A DNA stretch of 64,000 nt from Konateibacter massiliensis (GTDB lineage Bacteria; Bacillota; Clostridia; Lachnospirales; Lachnospiraceae): the NCBI RefSeq assembly GCF_900184995.1, contig NZ_LT860099.1, positions 124,001 to 188,000 on the forward strand, in the 5' to 3' direction. Numbering within the stretch: the first letter of the stretch is position 1; each line of letters opens with the position of its first letter. A program made the position numbers and the translations under genes. The notes below the pieces were generated by a model that did no database searches, was not told the DNA's origin, and saw only the letters and a program-made list of their open reading frames with translations. Of the stretch, positions 7,581 through 15,534 are shown piece by piece.

Positions 7581-8825
7581 ATGACAGATATTTTTGAGAT
7601 AGGAAAGCGGGCAAAGGCGGCAGTTCCTCAGCTTAGCAATATGAGTCTTGTCAAAAGAAATGAAGGCTTGGAAATGGCAGCAAAAATGCTTGTTGAGCAT
7701 GCTGATGAGATATTGAATGCGAATGCCGTTGATATTGAGAATGGCAGAAAAAACGGCATGAAGGAAGGCATCATAGACAGACTGCTTTTAACAAAGGACA
7801 GAATTCAGGCAATGGCAGACGGACTTTTAAAGGTAAAGGGATTGGATGATCCAATCGGTGACGTGGAGTCCATGAAGCAGCGCCCAAACGGGCTTCTTAT
7901 CGGGAAAAAGCGTGTGCCAATCGGTGTTATCGGCATTATATATGAGGCTCGTCCAAATGTAACCGCAGATGCTTTCGGTCTGTGCTTTAAGTCTGGTAAC
8001 GTTGTGATTTTAAAGGGCGGCAGTGATGCCATTCACTCTAACATTGCAATCGTAAAGTGCATCAGAGAGGCACTTGGCTCTGTTGGCGTTGACGAGGATG
8101 TTATCCAGCTGATTGAAGACACAAGCCGCGATACCGCAGTGGAATTTATGAAGCTGAATGACTATGTTGATTTGTTAATTCCAAGAGGCAGCGCGGGGCT
8201 AATCAGTACGGTAGTCAAAAATGCGACTATTCCGGTTATCGAGACAGGAACCGGAAACTGTCATATATTTGTGGATGAGAGTGCGGATTTTGATATGGCA
8301 CTTGATATTATTTTCAATGCAAAGACACAGAGAATCGGAGTGTGCAATGCTTGTGAGTCTTTGGTTCTTCATGAGAGTATTGTAGATAAATTTATGCCTT
8401 TGTTAAAGGAAAGACTGGCGGTAAAAAATGTGGAGATTCGCGGCGATGAGAGAGTCAGGCAGGCAGAGCCTTCTGTTCTTGCGGCGACAGAAGAGGACTG
8501 GGGAACGGAATATTTAGACTATATTATTTCTGCGAAGACAGTGAAAAATATAGAGGAAGCAATCCGCCATATAAACAAGTATAACACGAAGCATTCGGAA
8601 GCCATTATTACGAAGGATTATGATAATGCGCAGAAGTTCTTAAATGAGATAGATGCGGCGGCAGTTTATGTGAATGCCTCCACAAGATTTACCGATGGTG
8701 AAGAGTTTGGCTTTGGAGCAGAAATCGGAATCAGCACGCAGAAAATGCATGCGAGAGGACCGATGGGGCTGGAAGCACTGACTTCTATTAAGTATATTAT
8801 ATACGGAAACGGGCAGATTCGTTAG
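7581..8825 (+). CDS. proA: Gamma-glutamyl phosphate reductase
   Basis: This NADPH-dependent enzyme reduces gamma-glutamyl phosphate to glutamate semialdehyde, the second step of proline synthesis. The 414-residue product has the expected length. It shows the aldehyde-dehydrogenase fold with [19 protein letters not shown], the nucleotide region ILKGGSDA, and the catalytic cysteine region [11 protein letters not shown]. The C-terminal [24 protein letters not shown] is a ProA signature. AAAGGAG lies before ATG 7581. proC is not in the window. Confidence 0.95.
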   Translation: MTDIFEIGKRAKAAVPQLSNMSLVKRNEGLEMAAKMLVEHADEILNANAVDIENGRKNGMKEGIIDRLLLTKDRIQAMADGLLKVKGLDDPIGDVESMKQRPNGLLIGKKRVPIGVIGIIYEARPNVTADAFGLCFKSGNVVILKGGSDAIHSNIAIVKCIREALGSVGVDEDVIQLIEDTSRDTAVEFMKLNDYVDLLIPRGSAGLISTVVKNATIPVIETGTGNCHIFVDESADFDMALDIIFNAKTQRIGVCNACESLVLHESIVDKFMPLLKERLAVKNVEIRGDERVRQAEPSVLAATEEDWGTEYLDYIISAKTVKNIEEAIRHINKYNTKHSEAIITKDYDNAQKFLNEIDAAAVYVNASTRFTDGEEFGFGAEIGISTQKMHARGPMGLEALTSIKYIIYGNGQIR

Positions 8826-8850
8826 AGAGACCTGCCCAAAAGGAGACGGC

Positions 8851-8934
8851 ATGTTGTGTCATATGATACGAGATTTGAATGCTTATCTCTGTACAAGGTC
8901 TGATGACCGGAGGAAATTTGTACAGAGGTTATAA
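8851..8934 (+). CDS. Possible 27-residue leader peptide before the MFS exporter
   Basis: A short open frame begins at ATG 8851 with AAAAGGAG ending 6 bases upstream. It runs 27 codons to TAA 8934, and its C-terminal part is rich in arginine (RSDDRRKFVQRL). It overlaps the arms of a hairpin (8887-8927), the arrangement expected for translation-dependent attenuation upstream of drug-resistance genes. The peptide resembles no leader I know. It could equally be a chance frame in an untranslated region. Confidence 0.4.
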   Translation: MLCHMIRDLNAYLCTRSDDRRKFVQRL

Positions 8935-8997
8935 GAATATCATTCCTCCGCATTGGATTTTGTACTTATAAAAAAGAACAATTATTTTTATAAGGAG
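8887..8997 (+). promoter_or_regulatory. Mutually exclusive hairpins in the MFS exporter leader
   Basis: CTCTGTACAA (8887-8896) pairs perfectly with TTGTACAGAG (8918-8927). CGGAGGAA in that loop (8908-8915) is complementary to TTCCTCCG (8943-8950), and GTACAA (8891-8896) can alternatively pair with TTGTAC (8960-8965). A last stem, TTATAAAAA/TTTTTATAA (8966-8974 with 8985-8993), abuts the exporter's ribosome site AAGGAG (8992-8997). Alternative folds around a short open frame suggest attenuation control of translation. This is inferred from pairing only. Confidence 0.45.
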
Positions 8998-9006
8998 ATA
9001 AATTCA

Positions 9007-10284
9007 ATGAACATAAATTTTAGAAAATATATTATCTTTTGGATAAGTCAGTCGGTTTCACAGTTAGGCAGCGCAATGACAAGCTTTGCACTTATTTTGT
9101 GGACCTATGAACAGACAAACTCAGCGATGGCTGTCTCTATAATGGCATTTTGCAACTATCTTCCGTATATTGCAGTCAGTCTATTTGCAGGAGCGTTTGT
9201 CGACCGGCACAGTAAGAAAAAAATTATGATTGTATCGGATGCAGCGGCAGCGGTTTGCTCTTTGACGGTGTTTCTGCTAAGCAGCTATGATTTACTTCAA
9301 ATCTGGCATATTTATGTGGTTAACGGCATCATCGGTTTTATGAATGCGGTGCAGTCGCCGGCTTTATCGGTGGCAACCGAGAAAATGGTTCCCAAGGGAA
9401 AAATGGCTCAGGTGAGCGGAATGAATTCTTTTTCCACGAACTTGATTACAGTTTTGACACCGGTCATTGCGGCAGCCCTGTTTGGCCTTGGCGATTTGAA
9501 AATTATTCTCGGGGTTGATTTATTCAGCTTCACGGTTGCGTTTTTTATTTTACTGTTTTATATTCATATTCCCGAAAAGGAAGCGGATAGAAAACATCAT
9601 GAGACAGCGCTTGCAGGCTGCAAGACGGGATTTCGTTTTCTTTTGGAAAACAAAGGCTTGCTTGCCATCATAGTGACGATTGCCGTTTTGAACTTCTTTT
9701 CCAGACTGACCTATGAAAATATACTTTCCCCGATGATACTGTCCAGAAGCGGAAACAACAATGCGACACTCGCAATGGTAAATGCGGCACTTGGAATTGG
9801 CGGTATTGTGGGCGGAATATTGGTATCTTCGGGAAAACTGGCAAGAAATCATATTAAAATGATATATGTATCGGCGGCAATTTCCTTCCTGTTTGGCGAT
9901 GTCTTGATGGGACTTGGAAGGAACACGGCAGCTTGGTGTGTCGCAGGGCTTGCGGCGAGTGTACCCATACCGTTTATTATAGCCGGTCAAAATGTTATCT
10001 TATACAAAAAGATCCCGAGCGAAATGCAAGGGCGAGTGTTTGCGGTGCGAAACGCAATACAGTTTAGTACAATTCCTATCGGAATACTACTGGGAGGTTT
10101 TCTGGCAGATTATGTGTTTGAGCCGTTTATGCAGTCCGAAAGCAATTTGGCAAATGGCCTGTCCTACCTTGTGGGAAACAGCAGCGGAAGCGGAATGGCA
10201 GTGATGTTTTTATGTACGGGAATCTGCGGCAGTGCTTTTAGCTTGTTTTTTTATAAGAGAAGGATAATGCGGGATTTGCAGTAA
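9007..10284 (+). CDS. MFS efflux transporter (MefA-like family)
   Basis: The 425-residue product has about 12 hydrophobic segments. It shows the MFS loop-2 motif as AGAFVDRHSKKKIMIVSD and a second-half equivalent near GILLGGFLADYVF. The N-terminus (FRKYIIFWISQSVSQLGSAMTSFALILW) is typical of the macrolide-efflux-like MFS_3 group, proton-driven exporters at the cell membrane. The substrate is not predictable. The start at ATG 9007 follows AAGGAG at 8992-8997; an earlier in-frame start at 8953 lacks a site and lies within the leader structure. A terminator follows at 10308. Confidence 0.85.
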   Translation: MNINFRKYIIFWISQSVSQLGSAMTSFALILWTYEQTNSAMAVSIMAFCNYLPYIAVSLFAGAFVDRHSKKKIMIVSDAAAAVCSLTVFLLSSYDLLQIWHIYVVNGIIGFMNAVQSPALSVATEKMVPKGKMAQVSGMNSFSTNLITVLTPVIAAALFGLGDLKIILGVDLFSFTVAFFILLFYIHIPEKEADRKHHETALAGCKTGFRFLLENKGLLAIIVTIAVLNFFSRLTYENILSPMILSRSGNNNATLAMVNAALGIGGIVGGILVSSGKLARNHIKMIYVSAAISFLFGDVLMGLGRNTAAWCVAGLAASVPIPFIIAGQNVILYKKIPSEMQGRVFAVRNAIQFSTIPIGILLGGFLADYVFEPFMQSESNLANGLSYLVGNSSGSGMAVMFLCTGICGSAFSLFFYKRRIMRDLQ

Positions 10285-10307
10285 AATGAAGTGTGATAGT
10301 TGAGAGG

Positions 10308-10340
10308 AAGCAGTAAATCTTGGTAGGTTTACTGCTTTTC
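10308..10340 (+). terminator. Terminator after the MFS exporter
   Basis: AAGCAGTAAA (10308-10317) and TTTACTGCTT (10328-10337) form a perfect 10-base stem followed by TTC-TTG. It lies 23 bases after the exporter stop codon. Confidence 0.75.
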
Positions 10341-10344
10341 TTGT

Positions 10345-10370
10345 ATCATAGGAAATTGCTTTGCAATTTC
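10345..10370. repeat. Short hairpin repeat with ATCATAGGAAATT
   Basis: ATCATAGGAAATT at 10345-10357 recurs at 41020-41032. Here it runs into a perfect hairpin GAAATTGC-TTT-GCAATTTC (10352-10370). In both places it follows directly behind a terminator. It may be part of a dispersed intergenic repeat. Confidence 0.45.
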
Positions 10371-10475
10371 TTTCAATAAACTAAAAAAGATATTAATTTT
10401 TTTGCATATTCATGATTACTTCACATTATTTTGGTATGATAATAAAATGAGTTTGAAATATGTTGGAGGATTAAA

Positions 10476-11723
10476 ATGGATTTATTAAAAATATTAGACG
10501 GACCGGATTTATGGAACCTTCTTTCCGGCAACTTTATGGAGGTCCTGTCCAAATATCTTATGGCAGCTGCAATACCGGTCTTAATTATAGCACTTATCAA
10601 TTGTTTTTTCGGACATAAGGCATTTCGCATATTGGTCGGAATTGCGGGTATTATTTTGGGCGGCGGCATCGGTGTGGGAGCTGTTACGGGCATTTCCCTA
10701 TTTATGTCAAGTAAAATGCCAAGCGTCGGTATGATGATAATTTCTGCTATTGTAGGGGCGGTTGTCATAGGATTTGCTTCCTTTAAATTGTATAAGGCAG
10801 GAGCATTTTTCATGGGCTTCGTGACAGGTGTCATACTTGGTGTGGTTGCTATGAAAATGATTAATCAAGACGAGTATGTCATCGCGGGTGTCATCGGAGG
10901 TTTGCTCATGGGACTTCTTGCCATTGATTTGTATCGTCATGTGGTCATTTTGCTGACAGCAATTAACGGCGGTATTGTCAGTGCTGCGTGCCTTTCCGTT
11001 CTGCTAAGCCAAGATGATCCATCCTTTATCTTGAAGGTTGGAATATTCTTTTCTGTTGCCGGAGTGATAGCACAGTATATCCAGTTGTATATGGCTAGAA
11101 AAAATGCTGCGGAGGAGGATGAGGAAGAAGAGGACGAATACGAGGAAGACCGCAGAGAAAAGAAGAAAAAGCGGGCGGCAAACAAAAAGGAAAGTAAAAA
11201 GGATTCCCAAAAGAAAAAGGAAAAAATAAGTGCAAAGCAAAGAAAAAACAGCAAAAAGAAGTCTGATAAAAAGAAATATGATAAAAAGAAATATAACTAT
11301 GAGGATGATTTTTTCTTAGTTGCAATTTTTACCTCGATTGCTCAGCAGGTGAAGGACTTTATTGTAGAGAAGACCGGAATGGCAGAGTATGATGAATACG
11401 ATGAAGAGGAAGGGGACTACGACGAAGAAAGGGAGGACGAGGAAGAAGAGGACTACGAGAATGAGATAGACGAGAAAACGGAAAAACAGGTACGAAAGCC
11501 GGATTATATCATAAGGGAAGAGGAAGAGCTGCCGAAAGTCTCAAGTGTGCCAAAGATTGTCCCAGAGGTAAGACAAAGAGCAGAGGAGATAACAGTTCCA
11601 GTCTTTGACCTTGATGATATCGGACATAAACTGGAAGAGAAGCTGGAACACAGTATAGAGGAGGAAAAGGATAAGGAGCTGGAGGATTTGATTATTAAGG
11701 AGGCCTATCGGAATTTAAAGTGA
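10476..11723 (+). CDS. Multi-span membrane protein (DUF4203/TM7S3-like) with charged tail
   Basis: This 415-residue protein has two contrasting halves. Residues 1-205 form about seven glycine-rich membrane helices (for example ILVGIAGIILGGGIGVGA), resembling the TM7S3/TMEM198-like DUF4203 domain. Residues 212-415 are a cytoplasmic tail of segregated charge: an acidic run near 213-225, a lysine block near 228-275, a short hydrophobic patch (DDFFLVAIFTSIAQQV), then another acidic block and a helical C-terminus. The function is unknown. The start ATG 10476 has GGAGG upstream. The alpha/beta hydrolase follows 42 bases later and may share the transcript. Confidence 0.65.
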   Translation: MDLLKILDGPDLWNLLSGNFMEVLSKYLMAAAIPVLIIALINCFFGHKAFRILVGIAGIILGGGIGVGAVTGISLFMSSKMPSVGMMIISAIVGAVVIGFASFKLYKAGAFFMGFVTGVILGVVAMKMINQDEYVIAGVIGGLLMGLLAIDLYRHVVILLTAINGGIVSAACLSVLLSQDDPSFILKVGIFFSVAGVIAQYIQLYMARKNAAEEDEEEEDEYEEDRREKKKKRAANKKESKKDSQKKKEKISAKQRKNSKKKSDKKKYDKKKYNYEDDFFLVAIFTSIAQQVKDFIVEKTGMAEYDEYDEEEGDYDEEREDEEEEDYENEIDEKTEKQVRKPDYIIREEEELPKVSSVPKIVPEVRQRAEEITVPVFDLDDIGHKLEEKLEHSIEEEKDKELEDLIIKEAYRNLK

Positions 11724-11765
11724 TAGGCTGGAAAGCACCAAGAGGAGAGGGAGAGGTAAATTGAT

Positions 11766-12581
11766 ATGTATTGTACGATTCAAGATATTCCTGTTTACTA
11801 TGAGCAATATGGAGAAGGCAAGCCTGTATTATGTATTCACGGATACTGGGTTGACCATCGTTTAATGTCTGGTTGTATAGAACCTGTATTTGAAAATATC
11901 AAAGGCTATAAAAGAATTTATCTGGATTTGCCCGGAATGGGAAAATCGAAATCATCAAATTCCGTTCACAATTCTGATGATATGATTGAGATTGTAAAGG
12001 CGTTTATTCATAAGATAATAAAGGATGAAAGCTTTTTACTCATCGGCGAGTCTTACGGAGGTTATTTGTCGATGGGGCTCATATATGAGATGCCTGATTT
12101 GATAGATGGTGTGATGCTTATCTGTCCGCTGGTCACTCACGAACGTGAAAACTTGCCTGAAAAGCAAATCATATGGCAGGATAAAGCTTTGATAGAAGAA
12201 GATGATGCAGATCTTAAATCTTTTTTAGACATGGCAGTTATAGCAACACCTGAGATATACAATAAATATAAGAATGATATTTTATCGGGAATAAAAATTG
12301 CAGACACGGAATTTCTCTCGAATTATTTTGACGGTAAGTTCAGTGATGAATATAAAAAACGTGTAAACAGTATGATTTTTAATAAGCCGTCTTGTATTTT
12401 GACAGGCAGACAAGATCAGGTTGTAGGATTTTTCGATGCCTATAAAATTCTTGGCAATTTTCCACGAGCAACCTTTGCGATACTTGATTGCGCAGGGCAT
12501 AATCTCCAGATTGACAATGAATTTCTTTTTAATCAGTTATTGATGGATTGGATTTGGAGAGTTGAATTGGTGGAAAGTTAA
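11766..12581 (+). CDS. Alpha/beta hydrolase
   Basis: The 271-residue protein is a complete alpha/beta hydrolase. It has the HG oxyanion region VLCIHGYWVDH, the nucleophile elbow GESYGG with Ser96, the acid Asp217 in TGRQDQVVG, and the base His245 in CAGHNLQ. Size and motifs fit a cytoplasmic esterase or hydrolase; the substrate is unknown. The start is ATG 11766 (another in-frame codon upstream is absent), preceded by GAGAGG. It converges on the VOC gene, with an intergenic repeat serving as the likely shared terminator. Confidence 0.85.
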   Translation: MYCTIQDIPVYYEQYGEGKPVLCIHGYWVDHRLMSGCIEPVFENIKGYKRIYLDLPGMGKSKSSNSVHNSDDMIEIVKAFIHKIIKDESFLLIGESYGGYLSMGLIYEMPDLIDGVMLICPLVTHERENLPEKQIIWQDKALIEEDDADLKSFLDMAVIATPEIYNKYKNDILSGIKIADTEFLSNYFDGKFSDEYKKRVNSMIFNKPSCILTGRQDQVVGFFDAYKILGNFPRATFAILDCAGHNLQIDNEFLFNQLLMDWIWRVELVES

Positions 12582-12598
12582 AATGAGAAACTATTTAT

Positions 12599-12669
12599 GC
12601 GCGCCTCGCGGAGTGACGTAGTTGCTGCGCAATCCGCGAGGGCGCGAAGTGTGAGCGACGCTCACACTT
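12599..12669. repeat. Intergenic palindromic repeat, copy 1 of 3
   Basis: This 71-base copy has a first stem GCGCCTCGCGGA/TCCGCGAGGGCGC (12601-12645) enclosing GTTGC/GCAAT. A second, perfect 10-base stem is AAGTGTGAGC/GCTCACACTT (12647-12656 with 12660-12669), followed by TTT. It lies between convergent genes and probably terminates transcription. The stop codon of the VOC gene (12662-12664) is inside the second hairpin. Related copies are at 41065 and 42491. Confidence 0.75.
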
Positions 12670-13090
12670 TTTTATACATACTGGCATCCCAAGGTGCTTC
12701 CGGGTCATAATCATCCGGTGGACGGTGCTGCGGGGCCGTTATATACCACCACACACCAAATCGGTCGATCACCTCAGCGGCGCACGGTGTCCATGGCAGC
12801 GGTCCTATCGGTATTTTAATGGTTCCGCCCTCGCTCAACAGGGCGTATGCCTTTTGCACATCGGCTTCACTTTCAAAGGAGACACCCAAGTGCACAACAT
12901 GTTCTTCCGGTTGACGGTCTGATGATTCAACTACGGACAAAAATTCTTGTCCATCTTTGTAAAGCTCTGAATGAAAGTATGATCCGTCGGGGTTTTTTAC
13001 ATGATATCCCAACTCCAAACCAAACACCTCTTTGTAAAGTTCAACAGCTTCAATACTATTTTTAACATATAACCCTGTTCCTATTTGCAT
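12662..13090 (-). CDS. VOC family protein (glyoxalase/PhnB-like)
   Basis: The 142-residue product starts MQIGTGLYVKNSIEAVELYKEVFGL, the usual opening of PhnB-like vicinal-oxygen-chelate proteins. It continues with the beta-alpha-beta pattern through LGVSFESEADVQKAYALLSEGG and ends with DRFGVWWYI. These small metal-binding proteins include enzymes and antibiotic-binding proteins; no specific function can be assigned. On the minus strand GGAG precedes the ATG (13090-13088). Its last codons (KKV and stop) are supplied by the intergenic repeat, so the C-terminus may have been reshaped by repeat insertion. Confidence 0.8.
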   Translation of the reverse strand: MQIGTGLYVKNSIEAVELYKEVFGLELGYHVKNPDGSYFHSELYKDGQEFLSVVESSDRQPEEHVVHLGVSFESEADVQKAYALLSEGGTIKIPIGPLPWTPCAAEVIDRFGVWWYITAPQHRPPDDYDPEAPWDASMYKKV

Positions 13091-13222
13091 TATAATAGCT
13101 CCTTTGCTAAATATAAAATACTGTTGTTGTTTGATGTTTTTATTTTAGCATATGTGTTGCTGGAATTCTATCCCATCATGATGAAATAATTTGGTATAAA
13201 CTTTGATAAAACGCTATTTCAG

Positions 13223-13251
13223 TTGAATTCCCAATAACATTAGGTTATAAT
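13223..13251 (+). promoter_or_regulatory. Sigma-A promoter for miaB
   Basis: TTGAAT (13223-13228), 17 bases, then TATAAT (13246-13251). Only about 30 bases separate it from the miaB start, so the leader is short. It reads away from the divergent VOC gene. Confidence 0.7.
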
Positions 13252-13287
13252 ATTATGGCGTTAATTTAATTAAAGAGAGGATAAGAC

Positions 13288-14733
13288 ATGAACATCGATA
13301 TAAATTTAGATGAAATAGATATCACGAAAGAAGAACCGATTACCGAGCCGGAGAGACAATATTACTTCATTGCAAAAGCAAGAGATTTAGTGAAAAAGAA
13401 ATCCGCGGAGATTGGCAGGCCGCTGACTTGCAAGGTTACCACGTTTGGCTGTCAGATGAATCAAAAGGACTCCGAGAAGCTCCTGGGTATCTTGGAGCTG
13501 GTAGGCTATGAGCAGGCGGAAACGGAAAAAGCGGACTTTGTTATTTACAACACCTGTACCGTGCGTGACAATGCCAATCAGAAGGTATATGGACGACTTG
13601 GATTCTTAAACGGTGTGAAGCGTGAGAATCCGAATATGCTCATTGCACTCTGCGGCTGTATGATGCAGGAGTCAGAGGTAGTGGAGAAGATTAAGAAAAG
13701 CTATTCGTTTGTGGATATTATTTTCGGAACCCACAATATTTTTAAATTTGCGGAGCTTCTTTATACAAGACTGCAATCTGAGCGATTGGTAATTGATATC
13801 TGGCAAGGAACCAATGACATTGTGGAGGATTTGCCGACGGAGCGTAAATACGGCTTTAAAGCAGGTGTCAACATTATGTTTGGCTGTAACAACTTTTGCA
13901 GCTATTGTATCGTTCCTTATGTGCGCGGCCGCGAGAGAAGCCGTAATGCAAAGGATATTATCCGCGAAATTGAAACGCTGGCAAGCGAGGGTGTAGTGGA
14001 AATTATGCTTTTGGGACAAAATGTAAACTCCTATGGAAAAACATTGGAGGAGCCGATGACTTTTGCACAGCTTTTGCAGGAAGTGGAGAAGGTAGAAGGA
14101 ATTGAGCGAATCCGCTTTATGACATCTCATCCAAAGGATTTGTCCGATGACTTGATTGAGGTTATGAAAAACTCGAAGAAAATTTGCAAGCATATGCATT
14201 TGCCGCTTCAATCTGGAAGCACGAAGATTTTGGACAAAATGAACCGCCGTTATACGAAGGAAAGCTATCTGGAAGTGGCAGAGAAGATTCGAAAGGCAAT
14301 ACCGGATATCTCCATTACAACGGATATTATTGTAGGCTTCCCGGGAGAAACCGACGAGGACATTCAGGAAACGATTGATGTCGTAGAAAAGGTTCGCTAT
14401 GACTCTGCCTTTACCTTCATTTATTCGAAGAGAAGCGGAACACCGGCGGCAGTGATGGAAGGACAAGTACCTGATCATGTAAATAAGGAGAGATTCGACA
14501 AGCTGCTATCGGTTGTACAAAAGATTTCCAGAGAAATGACAAAGCGTTTTGAAGGGCAGACGGTAGAGGTGCTTGTGGAAGAGGAAAATGAGCAGGATTC
14601 TAGTTTGGTAACAGGAAGAATGAGTAATAATACTATTGTACATTTTAAAGGCGAAAAGAACCTGATTGGAAAAATAATCAAGGTTCAGCTGACGGAATGT
14701 AAAGGTTTTTATTATATGGCTGAAATGATTTAA
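13288..14733 (+). CDS. miaB: tRNA-2-methylthio-N6-dimethylallyladenosine synthase
   Basis: This radical-SAM methylthiotransferase modifies A37 in tRNAs that read UNN codons. The 481-residue product shows all three parts. The N-terminal UPF0004 domain has its cluster cysteines in TFGCQMNQKDSE, NTCTVRDNA and LCGCMMQE. The radical SAM motif is GCNNFCSYCIVPYVRGRERSR. A C-terminal TRAM domain follows (VEVLVEEENEQ...). A non-conserved N-terminal extension of about 45 residues is usual in clostridial MiaB. It has its own promoter. The response-regulator gene follows after 90 bases. Confidence 0.95.
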   Translation: MNIDINLDEIDITKEEPITEPERQYYFIAKARDLVKKKSAEIGRPLTCKVTTFGCQMNQKDSEKLLGILELVGYEQAETEKADFVIYNTCTVRDNANQKVYGRLGFLNGVKRENPNMLIALCGCMMQESEVVEKIKKSYSFVDIIFGTHNIFKFAELLYTRLQSERLVIDIWQGTNDIVEDLPTERKYGFKAGVNIMFGCNNFCSYCIVPYVRGRERSRNAKDIIREIETLASEGVVEIMLLGQNVNSYGKTLEEPMTFAQLLQEVEKVEGIERIRFMTSHPKDLSDDLIEVMKNSKKICKHMHLPLQSGSTKILDKMNRRYTKESYLEVAEKIRKAIPDISITTDIIVGFPGETDEDIQETIDVVEKVRYDSAFTFIYSKRSGTPAAVMEGQVPDHVNKERFDKLLSVVQKISREMTKRFEGQTVEVLVEEENEQDSSLVTGRMSNNTIVHFKGEKNLIGKIIKVQLTECKGFYYMAEMI

Positions 14734-14775
14734 TCTTATCAAGGAAGTGGTAATAAGGTTATGAATAAGTAGCGC

Positions 14776-14798
14776 AGCGGATTACGAATATCCGCTTT
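14776..14798 (+). terminator. Weak hairpin between miaB and the two-component genes
   Basis: AGCGGAT (14776-14782) pairs with ATCCGCT (14790-14796), then TTGA. The short stem and poor T tract make it at best a partial terminator, so some read-through from miaB is likely. Confidence 0.3.
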
Positions 14799-14823
14799 GA
14801 CATTGATTGAAAGGCTGGATAAC

Positions 14824-15534
14824 ATGATACGTGTTGCATTGGTGGAGGACGATTCCGATTATAGGAAGGAACTGATTTCCTATTTGAAACAGTATGAAAC
14901 GGAAAGCGGAGAAAAAATAAATATCGTGGTTTTTACGGATGGCGATGAAATTGCGGAGGAATACAAGGCTGATTATGATATCATCCTTATGGACATCGAG
15001 ATGAAATTTATGGATGGTATGACCGCCGCGGAGAAAATAAGGCTGGTCGACAGCGAGGTAGTCATAATTTTTATTACGAATATGCCGCAGTTTGTCATGA
15101 AAGGGTATACGGTTGATGCGCTGGATTATGTGCTGAAGCCAATCACCTATTTTTCCTTTTCGCAGAGAATCGACAGGGCAATTGGGAGAATGAAACGGCG
15201 AAATGAGAAGTATATCACAATCACGGTAAAAGGCGGTATGCAAAAGATCAATGTCTCCAAGATTTACTATGCTGAGATACAGGACCACGATCTGATTTTC
15301 CATACGGCAAACGGAAAAGTTTTGACCAAGGGAACGATGCGGGAGGTAGAAGAGATGCTTAAGGAAGACAACTTTTTCCGCTGCAATAAAGGATATCTGA
15401 TTAACTTGGAATATGTTCAAAGTATATTAAACAACGATGTGGTCGTGGGAAATGACACCTTGCAGGTGAGCCGCGCCAGAAAAAAGACATTGCTCGATGC
15501 CCTGAATGACTATATGAATGAGGTGGGAAAATAA
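14824..15534 (+). CDS. LytTR-family response regulator (AgrA-like)
   Basis: The 236-residue product has an N-terminal receiver domain with acidic pair EDD near residue 9, phospho-acceptor Asp57 in ILMDIEM and conserved Lys in VLKPI. Residues from about 135 form a C-terminal LytTR DNA-binding domain, with ISKIYYAEIQDHDLIFHT-like strands and FFRCNKGYLINLEYV. The start is ATG 14824 with AAAGG upstream; a TTG at 14797 is unlikely. The stop overlaps the ATG of the sensor kinase. No agrB or agrD-like peptide gene is adjacent, so the signal is unknown. Confidence 0.88.
   Translation: MIRVALVEDDSDYRKELISYLKQYETESGEKINIVVFTDGDEIAEEYKADYDIILMDIEMKFMDGMTAAEKIRLVDSEVVIIFITNMPQFVMKGYTVDALDYVLKPITYFSFSQRIDRAIGRMKRRNEKYITITVKGGMQKINVSKIYYAEIQDHDLIFHTANGKVLTKGTMREVEEMLKEDNFFRCNKGYLINLEYVQSILNNDVVVGNDTLQVSRARKKTLLDALNDYMNEVGK

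Noticed and set aside
13672-14478. Long minus-strand frame opposite miaB
   Set aside because: It mirrors the well-supported miaB frame, is rich in Cys/His/Arg as antisense frames often are, and has no start signal.
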